DNA of 64,000 nucleotides, taken from NCBI GenBank assembly GCA_002205965.3, contig NADL03000024.1, positions 558,001-622,000 of the forward strand. Reading direction: 5' to 3'. Below are positions 10,569 through 21,560 of the stretch, one piece after another (the first letter of the stretch is position 1; every line of letters begins with the position of its first letter). The notes below the pieces were generated by a model. The model was not told the DNA's origin and ran no database searches. It saw only the letters and a program-made list of their open reading frames with translations. Source of the DNA: Kappaphycus alvarezii (taxonomy: Eukaryota > Rhodophyta > Florideophyceae > Gigartinales > Solieriaceae). The position numbers and the translations under genes were made by a program.

Positions 10569-11133
10569 ATGGAACACTCCGCCCGTGGCACTCGTCGCAC
10601 CTCGGCCAAACTCGATCCCCATTTCTTCACACACAACAACATGAAACACCATCCTCATCATTATCATCCACATCATACTGTACCGTATCTACTATTTTCC
10701 TAAACTATTTTTGGCTCCCTCATCAATCATTTCTTTTCATGATACCCTCTTCTTCTCTGCTTCAAACCCCCCCTGCCCTTATGAATTCCCTTTTCTTCCT
10801 CATTACCGTACTGTACTTTATCCCATCTCATCTCACTTTTCCATTCCTCGGTCCTATTCGAAAAAATGAAAAACTATTCGCTTTACCTACCGTGTCCTTT
10901 AGGTATTCAAGTCTGATGATATCAGCCCTGCTAAACGCCCGCAAGTCTACCAAAAGTCCCTAGTGCCACAGCCATGCCCCCCGCCTTTAATGACATCCTC
11001 CTCATTCCTGTCGCTCATTTGTTCCATGCCCCACAACACATTTGAACACTATTATTCCCTTGACCCTCACACCTTTCGCCGTTTGTCAACGCGCCCGTTC
11101 GCTGGAACCTTCCATCTTACCACTCCATTCTAA
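10569..11133 (+). CDS. Possible two-exon gene, unknown function
   Basis: A short frame opens at ATG 10569 (MEHSARGTRRTSAK, then histidine-rich). A second frame, 10903-11133, begins immediately after TTTAG, an acceptable 3' splice site, and runs 76 codons to TAA. It reads VFKSDDISPAKRPQVYQKS at its start and ends with RRLSTRPFAGTFHLTTPF. Codon composition looks coding. I could not find a convincing 5' splice site joining the two, and no domain is recognised. They may be unrelated or both spurious. Confidence 0.28.
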
Positions 11134-12620
11134 TCTTTTTCCAGTAACTCTTGACATACACTGTGCCTCGACTTGAGCAAAACTACCGTTCATTTTGCAT
11201 TTTGCACCCCAAATCTCATATATCGTATCAATATCCATTCAGCTCACATCTCTCAACCGCTTCCGAATTTCCCAATCCAACATAAAACCTATCTATTCTG
11301 TATTTCACGTCACATACTCTGTCTCACCCCGCCCCCATCCCACCTTTTTCCACCTACTGTAAACACCGCCCCTCGCCATTTCCCAAACCTCCATGCTTGT
11401 GACATGAAACCTCAACAACCCGTCAGCAGCAACCCCATCGTACAAATATCTGCAACGCAACCACTTTTTTCCGTTTCCCTTGCCTAGCTTTATGATACAT
11501 TTCACACTACTTACGTTGCCCATCATTATGATCCCCTTTTGCACCCACCACAGCCCCAGTCATTCAACCCTTTCTTTGCATCGCTTTCGGACTGGCCGCT
11601 ACTTGACTTGCATTTCTAACTCTTGTTCCACTGCTCCACTCCAATTCCTCCAACCTCCCAAACAACTGGCCTCTTCTCTCAAAGACAGAGGATACACTTT
11701 AGAAATACAAATCAGCTACGCCAAACCCTACACTTCAAACATACCCAGGAATTCAATCAGGTCACCATTCACACAACCCGAATCAAAATTCTTTCATGCC
11801 AAATAATAAATATCGCAACCCTGCTCCCTATCTCGCTTCCGGTTTCCAACCACGAATGCCACCGATTTTCAGCGTCATCCATTCGTCAATCACGAAATTT
11901 ACACACCCCCTTCAAAATCAACAACACAACATTCATTCTCCAACCCCTTCAATCTCCGCACATCTCACGTTTCCGTTGCCATAAATAAACTACCCGACCC
12001 GCATTCCAAGCATTCCGCATTCCTGCTCACGCAAAGCTCACGGCCCTTTGCATTCTCATGCACACTGCTGACATTTTCTAGGTCCCAGTTGCCCGAGTAA
12101 GCGGCCTTGCTGCGCGTATTGCACCCCCTTTTTCAACAAGATCAAATTACAAAAATTGCCAGAGGCAAGCCTTTTTGCTCCTCACGCCCAAGTGCGCCAT
12201 TTTTGTTCAAAACATAGTCTACTTTTTATGCACCCGCTGCTTTGACACCGCATGTGCCTATCATTCAGATACAAGTTTGGTAGCAAGTTGCGGCAAATGG
12301 ATACAGAAAAGGATCTTGAAACTAGTCCATCGATTTCCGAGTGATAAGCACTGGTTTTTTTCATGCTTCAATAGCCCGACTAATGATTTTGGGTCCGTTT
12401 AGGGGGTCCTTTTCATGTGAAGATAATGTGACAAGATAGACAAAAGGAACTAGCGTGAAGCAGAGCATTGAGTATGTCCCTCTTTTAGATTGATCATTGG
12501 AAAGATGACTGACTGCTGTCAGGATTGAGGAATCTTGCGTTTTAGCAGCTCTTGAAAGAAGAAAAGACTGCTCTCGGGGCTATCAACCGCTCTTCTCAAG
12601 ACTACCAATATCAAGATATA
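11134..12620. other. C-rich to mixed stretch, no gene recognised
   Basis: Several plus-strand frames of 60-120 codons overlap one another (11173-11988), with low-complexity Ser/Thr/Pro/His translations. The minus-strand frame 11305-11544 is equally open. Nothing distinguishes a coding frame. Confidence 0.4.
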
Positions 12621-12626
12621 AATAAG

Positions 12627-12861
12627 CGGTACGAGTCTCAAATGCGAGTGAATGTCAACAGACTATCACCAGTGCTTCCAGTTCAAAGCCTATCAGCCGG
12701 GCTTTTGACTTGGGGACAGATATTCGAGACATCCCCCATGATGAATCCGTAAACTTTTTTTGGCGCCTATTCGCAGCTAAAATCGACTCTACTAGATATT
12801 GGTATTTCTTCAACTTACAGCGTTGCCACGATGCCGACGAGTCGGTAGAGCAGTGCATCTA
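12627..12861 (+). CDS. Coding-like exon or gene fragment, unknown
   Basis: A 77-codon open frame without an ATG begins after a TAA and ends at TAG. It contains RAFDLGTDIRDIPHDESVNF, WRLFAAKIDSTRYWYFFNL and CHDADESVEQCI. Its balanced composition, unlike the surrounding low-complexity frames, suggests a real exon or gene remnant. It has no family I recognise and no clear splice partners. Confidence 0.3.
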
Positions 12862-13983
12862 GGTTACCTAGTTTCTCCGCCTCTGGTGTCTGATGTTTGG
12901 ACATTTGTCAATAACTGCGGCAGTTGCTGCTATGCGGCGTACAGGCATGTGAGCAGTGTTGTTGTCACTGAATATGAGTACGCGTTGGTAGCTTGACACA
13001 AGAAGGTACCATAACGAAAGCAAGTGGAAGATCTGTTTGAGCGAATGACGTCCGAAAATCAGTCCAGTTGGCTACCGCCACTCAAAGGCGGACATTCGGG
13101 ATTTTAGGAATTTTGGGGTCAAAAGGGGCTTTATGCAAACATGTTGGGCAAGAGAAAGATCAATGCGTCAATGGAGGACTATGTATCGAGGAGAGTGAGA
13201 GAGGAATGGTGAAAATGCTTTCTCTCGCGCGATGGGAAGATTGACGGGGGCATGAAAACTTTCCTGCTTGGTTAAAGTATCGGGCACACAGACCATGCGA
13301 GGATGGTCAATACATTTTGCCAGACTTTTTCATCTGTAAATATCCTATCCTATCCAGGGACTTTTATAAATTTGGGGGTGAAACTAGTCGGTGGATAGAG
13401 AGTCGATGAGACTGACGTTCCGTAAAGGTATGCAAAACACTCGATTTTCAGCTGTAACCTTTGCACGGACAGGATATTTCTTTGGTGCAGGGTTTTTGGA
13501 TTGAAAAGCAAGTTGAGGTGAGACTTTTTCAATAGTGTGGGAGAGGGCGAAAGAGGCGTAGCATGAAAAGCATGGTAAAGTTTCTTTGAAGCAGGGTGCA
13601 AATAAAGACGTTTCCTGTAATGATAACGGATCGAGGCAGTTGCAGAAAGCCATCCGTCACTTTGACTTTGATTTCTAGCTTGTTAGACATAGTGGTCATC
13701 CGCGGTTGTTGATTGTGTGACATGTTGACAATATGCGGGCAAGGTACTCTCAAAAAACTTTCGTTGATCGTTTTTCATAGCGACAGCCAAACTTGAAAAT
13801 GATTGTCGAGTAGAATGCAATAGATTCTCTTTCAAAGGGTTGAGTTTCAACGGACAGTGAAATAGAAAGTGCTGTAGAGGAGGTAATCGTGCTGTTGCTT
13901 CCTTTGCAGCATGTGTAAGAGATCTATAGGGAAGTGTCTCGTTGTTTTATCTGGCAAAGTAGCAGCAGCATTTCATTCACAGC
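12862..13983. other. No supportable gene
   Basis: Minus-strand frames at 13350-13753 include a plausible start (MSHNQQPRMTTMSNKLEIKV) followed by shifted frames. They may belong to a small multi-exon or frameshifted gene, but no domain supports this. Confidence 0.3.
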
Positions 13984-14604
13984 CTATGAGGAAAGGAGAG
14001 GTACCCAAGCAATAGGGCGGTTGGCAGATCGTTGACAAGCAAACATTTGGAGTGTGTGACTCTCTTTTCTACAACAAGAGGATGGGCATGCAGGGCGAGC
14101 TATATTTAGTGCAGATTGCACGGCGGAGGGCGGGATTTGGCTCGACGTGTGAATTGCAGTACATGACACTCTAGTAGCTCTAGTCTCGTGACTCTGTTGC
14201 AAATGTGGGGTGTGTTGTTCCGATGGAGGACTTGAGGATTTCAATGCGTCGGGAGAATGTGTTGAATGTTTGCTCGCGGTGTACCGAGAATCAGGACACT
14301 TGTTGGCAATCGGGTAGCGAGTAGGTAGGTTGGCCAGATGATTGGCGATGAGATTTCTACAGTTTCTATGTTTGGGGCCGCTGGCAACTGTAGAAAGGAT
14401 GAGTTGGGCGTGAAAGATGGGCGACATGATCTGTGAAACTACACACGGTTTGACCGGTCTACCGTAGCATGATGGGTAGAGGCGATAAAGGATTGCGCAG
14501 AGACTGGAGATGTGGATCGAGCAAGACGGGGCACGGGCGAGATGGTACGGGGGTCTGTCCTCGCAGTGAAGATGAGTAAAGCAGCAATACAGTACTGTGG
14601 ACAC
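13984..14604 (-). CDS. 206-codon open frame, hypothetical
   Basis: This long uninterrupted frame sits in DNA of near-even composition, where 206 codons without a stop is unlikely by chance. The translation is rich in Ser, His, Thr and Cys, with no recognised domain or membrane segment. Its first codons (MSTVLYCC) derive partly from a CAGTA-type repeat, so a downstream Met may be the true start. Function unknown. Confidence 0.3.
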   Translation of the reverse strand: MSTVLYCCFTHLHCEDRPPYHLARAPSCSIHISSLCAILYRLYPSCYGRPVKPCVVSQIMSPIFHAQLILSTVASGPKHRNCRNLIANHLANLPTRYPIANKCPDSRYTASKHSTHSPDALKSSSPPSEQHTPHLQQSHETRATRVSCTAIHTSSQIPPSAVQSALNIARPACPSSCCRKESHTLQMFACQRSANRPIAWVPLLSS

Positions 14605-14708
14605 TTGATAGGAGGAAGGCAGTATAATGACCAGAGTATGACATTGATTTCACTGCTTTGCATGTGATGATGAGGATGACGAGGAAAACGCAGGAGGGCA
14701 TTGCACAC

Positions 14709-14736
14709 TACTGTACTGTACTGTACTGTACTGTAC
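14709..14736. repeat. (TACTG)5 microsatellite
   Basis: An almost perfect run of about five TACTG units, all in one orientation on the plus strand, with no gene assigned on either side. Confidence 0.9.
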
Positions 14737-14787
14737 AACAAGCACACGAGACACAAGCGGTAGTATTCTCTCAACCCGTTTTGCACA

Positions 14788-15850
14788 ATGCGCGATCAAA
14801 CGCGGCCACAAACATGGTTTGTATCTTGCAAGATTCGCAGCGACTTGAGAACAAAATCTCCACACACCCACTTTCCCAAATTGCACCGCCAGGGTGAGAG
14901 AGAAACGTTGCAACCATCCAAACATAGCCGCGGTACATCCCCCGCCCCAACCCCAAACGTCAAGCCACACCACGTCCGAAACGCATGTCGCCGTGTCTCA
15001 ACCGCGCACCTCAACCACGACATTCCCCACCCTGTTTGAAAAAAGAGAAGATGGGAAAGGGTATTCCCGAAACGCTGCGGCTTGTGGAGATTGAGATTGT
15101 GTGCAATGGTAGAATAGACGGGGTTTGCACACGGGGTGGGGACATGGAAAACGGGTGGGGGTAAGATTGCGTGTGGGGGGGGGGGGGTTTGGGGAAAGGG
15201 AGGGAGGTTGGGTGGTTGCGGTGCAAACTACACTGGCGGAGAATGCGGATAGGACGGAAGTGGATGTGGACTTTTGGGGGTTGGGGAATAGCGGGGAGCA
15301 GTTTGTGTCATGTGAAGAGATGGAGTATTTACTTGTTTTTTGCTTTTCTGTGTAGTGTGTACATTGGTGGAGATGGGTGCCAACGGGGTGCCTGCATGTC
15401 AAACCAATTATGTACAGTACGAAAGAATATGTCAACACGACCACACCCTCAAGTGCAAATTGCAATCCATTGTAGACATACATCAACACGGTATGTGGAT
15501 ACTCTTTCCGGTTTTTCCATTGAAAAAACACCAAATGCCCTGTCATTGTTGCCGCCCTAGTTTCTTTAAAAAACCTCTTGTCAACATGAGGCGATCGCCC
15601 CGTCTCAAAAATTGTAAACACCGCTTGAATTGCTCAAAAATCAATTTCAGCCTTTCCTTCCCCCTTTGCACATTTGCCCACTCCCCCCCCCCCTCCAACC
15701 CCAACCCCGACACACCATCCGCCGGCATTGACAACCTGATGTCCACCTCTCAACCTACCAGTCAACGCCGTTCAATTGCGCACCGCCAAACTGAAACGCG
15801 GTTGTTTTTTTTTTCATTGGATCTCAGGCACCCTATTTTCCACTAATTTT
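14788..15850. other. Ambiguous GC-skewed block with open frames on both strands
   Basis: C-rich sequence (14,900-15,030) passes into G-rich sequence (15,130-15,330, including a run of 13 G at about 15,175). A 207-codon minus-strand frame (14998-15621) includes one possible membrane segment (VVVLTYSFVLYIIGLTC). A plus-strand frame (15125-15355) contains TLAENADRTEVDVDFWGLGN. The two overlap and I cannot choose between them. Confidence 0.3.
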
Positions 15851-16090
15851 CCAGGATACACCGAGGAATAAAAAACAAAAGTTGTTGTTGTTGACTCGAC
15901 TCGAATTGCAGTATCTTTCATTCCGCATTCACGCGACGTGCATTGCTTGCATTGCACAACTGCCCAAAACACGCCCTATTTCGCACATTCCTCACGAAAA
16001 ACCTTGTCAACACTCTGGCAACACCCCTGCCCACGGCCGGGCCGCCTGGTACACCGTCATCTTCCTCATCCATCCCATCCCCTTCTCTCT

Positions 16091-16102
16091 CTATATATAT
16101 AC
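16091..16102 (+). promoter_or_regulatory. TATA-like element upstream of bZIP gene
   Basis: CTATATATATAC lies about 100 bp upstream of the proposed bZIP start at 16204. Between them is a pyrimidine- and adenine-rich leader ending in AAAAACCATG, a good start context. It is a plausible core promoter; a CA/TA microsatellite is the alternative. Confidence 0.4.
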
Positions 16103-16203
16103 ACACACACTCCCCTATCCCATCCCCCCCTCCAAACTCCCTCCCCACATTCATCACATCCTCAATCCTCAATCCACATCCAACATCCAACATCCCAAAA
16201 ACC

Positions 16204-16931
16204 ATGCATCCAAACTCCACCCCCCAAACCCCCACCTCCACCCACCCCCGTCTCACCCACCTCCGTCAACTCTCCCGTCAACACGCCAGCCACCACCGCG
16301 ACCTCACCGCCCTCACAAAACAAACATCCCCACCCCCCCCTCACAACCCCCTCCAAAAACGAAAAGCAAAAAACAAACGCTCCGCCGAAATCTCCCGCCT
16401 CCACAGACAACTCTACATCACATACCTCGAACAAGAAATCGCACACGAAGAATCCATCCAATCCACCCTCCAACAACAACTCCACTTCCACAAAACACAC
16501 CTCTCCCACCTCTCCCAAACCACCGTGCAACCCCGTCCATCCTGCCCCACACCCCCGCACAACCTACATCAACCACACCCCCACCCCACCCACAACCACA
16601 TCCACAACTCGACCACCCCGAATACACACACCCCATCACCACAGACAAAGCCCTCGTCCAACACCATCAAGCCATGCTCGACTGGATCATCGACGCCACC
16701 TTATCCATCCCCGACGACGACGACCACCCCCCCTTGAAAACCGACCGTTTCAACCATCATCCCCACCTTTCCCACCTCCCATCCCCCCGCCTGCTACAAC
16801 CCTCGCATATCCCCGACAATGTCAGCATAGCCTCCCTGTCCACCCGCCTCACTTTTGACGATGATGTCTCGCCTTGTGCATTCGGATCGGCGCACCCGGA
16901 TTACACCTACCGCATTTCCGATTCCGAGTAG
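16204..16931 (+). CDS. bZIP transcription factor (frame-disrupted)
   Basis: From ATG 16204 the product has a Ser/Thr/His-rich start, then the basic region QKRKAKNKRSAEISRLHRQ at residues 51-69 (16,354-16,410). It shows the diagnostic N-x7-R (Asn57, Arg65) and the first zipper leucine exactly ten residues after Arg65. In the following helix the a positions are Ile, Gln, Leu, Leu and the d positions Leu, Glu, Leu, His, Leu, so the zipper is short or weak. After a Pro-rich stretch the frame moves (between about 16,520 and 16,640) to one ending at TAG 16931. Its acidic tail contains HHQAMLDWIIDATLSIPDD and STRLTFDDDVS. A GT..AG pair at 16,525-16,644 is 120 bp, which would not change frame, so an indel is more likely than an intron. 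Paralogue of the bZIP at 7.6 kb. Confidence 0.8.
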
Positions 16932-17930
16932 ACGGCACACAGCGTGCCGCGTGCTTCATGTTACGCAAGGGGCGCTTTGATTGGTTTGTGCCGCCAATGG
17001 AGGTTGGTGTGGTGCTAGGTGGCGCGCGGTTGCACAGGCGTGGCGGTTTGTTTCATGCTCATGCTCTGCGTGTTGTTGTTTGGTGGGGAGTGGGGTGGGA
17101 TTCATGGGGCCGGGGGATTCGCACGCGTGTGGGTAGAGCGGCGGCTTTTAAAAAATAAAACGCGCCCGATATTTGACATGTTCAGTGAGGATCGTTTGTG
17201 AGTTGCGATGCTGTGTGTGCCACCAAATGTTGGGGTGGGTCATGGTTTGACTGGAGCGGGGGCGTTTGGACGGGATGGGAGGTGGGGAAGAGGCTGCAGG
17301 TGGTGGCAAGTGGCTTTTTTTTATCGATGCAGTGTTGAGAGCGGGTGAGGTCTCAATTGTGCAAACAGGTGTGGTAGCGCAAGAAATGATTGATTTGGTG
17401 GGGAGGAATTCAAGCGCAGGGTGGGGAATGAAAGGTGTAGACGGAGGAGATTGGGTTGTGGTGGTGATCAAGTAGATGTGCGGGTGCGGCACAGACAGGT
17501 GTTAGAAAGAGTGATGGAGAGGGCAAGTTTTAAAAGGTGCAGAGTAGTGACTGGTTGAAGACTGTCGATGGGAATGTGTCTGTCGATCTGGTGGGGCGGT
17601 CTTGAGAGTGGGGTTTGAGATGCAATGGGGGGGGGGGATGGTGGCATGGGTGATGTTGAATGGTTGATTGTCGACAAGCAGGAAACGGCACAGTGTTTGG
17701 ATTCACGTTGCGGATCAATGGTATTTTGCTTTATTTTCAGAGCAGTGATTCGGTGGCGGTGGCGCTGTTTATGAGAGGGAGCGGGTGGAAGTTGGAAAAC
17801 CAAACGGGGAGTAACTTGACAGCGTTGACAGCAGTGTGGAAGCGTGCGTTGAAACGGTCTCATGTCTCTTTTTTTTTTTTAAATTGGGTTTTTTATTGCG
17901 AACAAGGTGTATTCCGGAATTAAAAGAAAC
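16932..17930 (+). other. G-rich stretch with coding-like fragments
   Basis: Plus-strand frames look partly protein-like: 17266-17475 (WLFFIDAVLRAGEVSIVQTG) and 17660-17923 (ADSVAVALFMRGSGWKLEN-like sequence after TTTATTTTCAG near 17,741, a plausible 3' splice site). The minus strand is also open (17148-17863, Pro/Ser-rich). A spliced or frameshifted gene is possible, but I cannot name a family. Confidence 0.28.
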
Positions 17931-18610
17931 AAGTGTATCGTTAGCAAAGTCTATTTGGTTATAGCTGAAACTCTGGTTTTTGGTGCAATAAAAATATAAT
18001 TTGATCTAGGTGCATGGGTAAGGGCGATGATGATAAGGTTTTGGAATAATTCACCGCTTTTATTTATTTATTTATTCTTAAACAACAAGGAATCGAGCAG
18101 GAATAAAGGAGGACTGGGTTGGAATATTGCATGCTGTTACATGCAGAGTAAAGTTGAGCAAGTCTTGCTTGTGCTGTGTCTTTGGTAAGCGATAGCGATA
18201 AGTGATTCCAAGTACTGTACGTTTGTGATTTTATGTCCCGAAAAAAATGAATGATAAAGTTTTACACAAGACGGAGGGTTTTGTTTTTTTTCTTTTTTAT
18301 AAAGCAACAGGGGCATTCTCTTGGGCAGATTGATCATTTGGAGATTTGATTTGAAATTCTAGTTGTACGGTATACGAAATCCGTGTAAAGTTACGGTAGA
18401 TTAACGTGGCTCTTGACAAAAAAAAAATGCATGAGCTGGTTCATGTAATAAAGATGGGTTTGTCAGATACCAGACACTTGGCAGACCGAGTCTGTATCTG
18501 TTTCCTGAGAGTCTGACCGTGAACCATTCATAATGAATGACTGTGGCACTGCCTGACCCGACTCACCGTTTCCTCCCCTGATTGCCTGTCATCGAGATGG
18601 AGCGGCTGTC
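17931..18610. other. AT-rich spacer, no gene
   Basis: A run of A+T-rich sequence with TTTATTTATT near 18,060 and poly-A/T tracts. No frame longer than about 66 codons is present and none resembles a protein family. Confidence 0.5.
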
Positions 18611-18615
18611 AGCGG

Positions 18616-18948
18616 TGACTCACCGTCGCTGTTCTCAAGAGTATTGTGTCAAGGTGGAGTAAGCAAAACTGCAAAACTGCCACAAAAATTGGCGTACAGA
18701 AGAATAGTGAAATATTAAAAAAGGGATACGGCAGTTGCAGTGACTCAATGGACTTTGGGTGGCAGGTTTGTATGTCGGTCAAGCTGACCCAACGGCGGCT
18801 CAGCATAGACACGGCTCATGGTAATAATGTATTAGGGCCTTCCGCCCTTCGCGAGTAGTACTACTACCTGGCCTACCACCAACCTCTCGAGAGGCAGGCA
18901 ACTATCCTCTTGTCTCCCTCCAGTTCGGACATTGCTCGTCGTGACTCA
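18616..18948. promoter_or_regulatory. Cluster of three TGACTCA (GCN4/AP-1 type) sites
   Basis: TGACTCA, the core half-site pair recognised by GCN4/AP-1-class bZIP factors, occurs at 18616-18622, 18741-18747 and 18942-18948. ACTCACCGT also recurs near 18,561, 18,618, 19,236 and 19,322. Three such heptamers in 330 bp is well above the roughly one per 8 kb expected by chance. The cluster lies upstream of the hypothetical gene starting at 19381. Regulation by a bZIP factor is inference only. Confidence 0.4.
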
Positions 18949-19380
18949 AAAACAAACAAACAGAACACTCAGCTGCACCGCCCCGGCCCCTGCCCTCTGC
19001 CCCCCGTCCCCCGTCCCCAGTCCCCGTAAAAATACAAACTACCCAAAACTCATTCTTGTTCCCTCCGACCTTCCCACTCTCATTGCGCAATCAGACAGCC
19101 CCTCGCTCCCACCAACTCCTGTCTCAAACCTCTGCACCTCTGCCCCACACACTCTCCCACATCTCCACAAAACAAACACCAGTTCCCCCGCTCCCCTCCC
19201 CAAAACCCTCAAAACAAAAAAACACTCCCGACCCTACTCACCGTTATATCACCGATCCTCACTCCCCCCTCCCACCCTTCACCTCAAAAAATATTTCCTC
19301 CCCTCCCACCTCAATCCCTCTACTCACCGTCAATTCCTCTCGAATCCCTCCCACGCCTCACTCATCCCCCCCTCCCCCAA

Positions 19381-20060
19381 ATGTTGACAACCTCCAGCAC
19401 TGACACGGAAGACACCTACGTCTCCTTCAAATTCGAAGACGACAGTGCCCGCCCCATCTCCTCACCCCGCCCCAACCCCCTCCATCACCAAGAAGAAGTG
19501 GCGACAGCGCGACGAATGGCGCACCAATTCGTCAACCAGGTCCGCGCCACCGTCTTCCGAAATGAACAACCCGCCACTCGTTTCAAACTCCACATCCCTC
19601 CCACCATCCTACCCGCCCCGGCCCCGGCCCCTGCCCCTGCCCCTGCCACTGCCCCGGGCCCTGCGTCAGTATCCACCCACCACTGCACCAACCATCACCG
19701 CCCTCACAACCTCGTCCACCACTACGGGGACGGCACGACTCGCTCTTTCAACACGATATGGCACCCACGCCTACCATCGATATGGACCCGGAACACTCAA
19801 CTGCACTCGCCACGGCCCCGGATTCAACGGATGTCAGACTCGCAATGTTGCTAAACGGCCTCGAGCTGGCCTCCCGCGTCGACATTCAGGCCGTTCTACG
19901 CCAGCACGCCGCTTCTGATACACGGCCCGCCTACAAAACCAACCGCACCCAGTCTACACACTTGCGCATCCGCTCTCCCGCTTCCGATCAACCACTACAC
20001 TCTACCCGCAATGAACACGCTCTTCAAAATACCACACATCTCGCACGAGTAAGCCAATAA
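19381..20060 (+). CDS. Hypothetical protein, Ala-Pro-rich centre (frame-disrupted)
   Basis: The frame opens at ATG 19381 (MLTTSSTDTEDTYVSFKFED) with codons ending strongly in C, as in the C-biased bZIP gene, and contains a helical ARRMAHQFVNQVRATVF segment. A GCCCCG/GCCCCT repeat at about 19,613-19,650 encodes Pro-Ala dipeptides. After it the coding appearance moves to the frame ending at TAA 20060, which contains DVRLAMLLNGLELASRVDI and QAVLRQHAASDTRPAYK. A one-base slip in the low-complexity tract would join them. No known domain. The acidic start and disordered centre suggest a regulatory protein, but this is a guess. Confidence 0.5.
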
Positions 20061-20229
20061 CCGTACTACGTAGATTAGCCAAACTGAAAAAAAAACACGA
20101 CGTATAACATCGGCACCACAATCTCCCCTCAAACAACACCATTCCTCTTTCCTCTGTCCACTCTCCGCCTAATCTCGCGCCCCTCACCCTCAACACAGAG
20201 CCGCGACACCGAGCAAAACTGCACACGTT

Positions 20230-20927
20230 GCCATCCACAACCCCGCCCATCCACTTGCTGAAAAAGTCACCGCAACCTGCCGGTCGACTTTCATTCATCC
20301 CCGCTTCCACATCCTCCCACCGCACCTTGTCCACCTCCCTTCCCCCAATCCTCCACCACACAACACACAGTCCATCGCCCCCACTCCACACCCTTTGCTC
20401 CCCGCCCCCCCCCCTAATGGACACACACTCCACCACCACCCACCCAATCCCCTCTTCCACCCTCCCCCGCACTACCTCCCCCACCCTCCTCCCCTCCCCC
20501 CGTCTCCTCCTCCACACAAGCACCAAATACCTCCTCACCACATCCCACCTCAAAATCCACACCGTCCCCACCGCCCCCACCAAAGCCAACCCATGCAACC
20601 CCGCCGCCGCCGCAACCCCAACCCCGCCGCAATCCAAATACTCGCCGCAGTAACCAACTGTCTCCTACTCCCCCCACCCCCCCCATTAATAGCCCACTTC
20701 CCAAAAACCCAATCCCCGTACTAATCGCCGCCCCATCCTCCCCGCATCCCCACCAAGCCCATGCAAACTCGTCAACGCAAAGATCGCAGCCCTAACGACA
20801 CGAGCGACAACGTTCGTATGCCCGCATTCGCACTCGCCGCACGACGCTCCGTCCCGATTATCGCACCACATGTCACCGCTACTAACATTCGAAACAGTAT
20901 CTGACACTCTGCTGCTGGCGTTAACAT
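20230..20927 (-). CDS. MgtC/SapB-family membrane protein (frame-disrupted)
   Basis: On the minus strand from ATG 20927 the product contains RMLVAVTCGAIIGTERR, then AGIRTLSLVSLG, which are the MgtC/SapB hallmarks (G-x-x-I-G-x-E-R and A-G-L/I-R-T). After a frame change come GDAGRMGRRLVRGLGF (family: R-I-A-x-x-V-x-x-G-I-G-F), QLVTAASIWIAAGLGL (family: G-L-T-T-A-A-x-x-W) and AAGLHGLALVGAVGTVWILR. So the core with its transmembrane helices is present in order, over at least three frames. A basic, arginine-rich tail follows; its end (about 20,230) is uncertain. In bacteria this family is linked to magnesium homeostasis, and fungal homologues are known. Codons end mainly in G. Confidence 0.75.
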
Positions 20928-20931
20928 CGGC

Positions 20932-21560
20932 GTCGGTAAGGGTGGTAATGGTAGGGATAGTGCTAGTGCGAGTGGTGACGCGCTTGGAATCGGTCGTCCG
21001 CCAGGTGGGATGACCGTTTGCGTACGTGATGTGTGAGTCGCGTGTAGCTCCACGGTCGTTTGAGAGCACAACGACGGGCTATACCCAGAGGCTTCAGTTG
21101 AGTGGTACCCCTGTTGCAGTCGGGTCGATTGGACATGGTGGCGGGAACGGGGCGTATGCAAACGCAAAGGGAAGTGGCATGGCGTCGCGGGTGTGGTTCT
21201 CGTGGTGCGTGGTGTGGAGTGCGACGGGTGGTGTGTTGGTGTGAAGGACTGCGGCGGTGTTTGGCTGCGGCAATTGAGCGACACTACTACTGCACACAGC
21301 CCTTGTACTGTACATACTGTACCTACTGTACTGTACAGTACAGGAGGAACAGTGCCAAGTGCCATGCGCCACACGCCGCAATCCCAATCCCAGCGCCAGT
21401 CTCCGCAACAGCTCCAAATCCTTCCTCAAAAAAACACCAAGGACACGTGTACACTTCCCATTCAACCGCCTCCCCTCTCTACGCGCCGGCACTACCATCC
21501 AACCATCTCGACCCGCTCTAGGCTAGGAACGGTTCAAGTCACACTCTCTTCAATAAACTG
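20932..21560. other. Leader of MgtC-like gene and repeat cluster
   Basis: This probably includes the promoter of the minus-strand MgtC-like gene. A (TACTG)n/(CAGTA)n cluster lies at 21,302-21,342. The open minus frame reaching 21374 runs through that repeat and is likely untranslated. Confidence 0.4.

Noticed and set aside
16162..16560. 132-codon minus-strand Gly/Val/Glu-rich frame
   Set aside because: It is antisense to the bZIP basic region and zipper at 16.2 kb.
16525..16644. GT..AG pair considered as an intron in the 16.2-kb bZIP gene
   Set aside because: The length of 120 bp is a multiple of three and so does not explain the observed frame change. An indel is more likely.
20228..20724. 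Plus-strand Pro/Thr-rich frames of 141 and 109 codons
   Set aside because: They are antisense shadows of the MgtC-like gene, whose motifs are clear on the minus strand.
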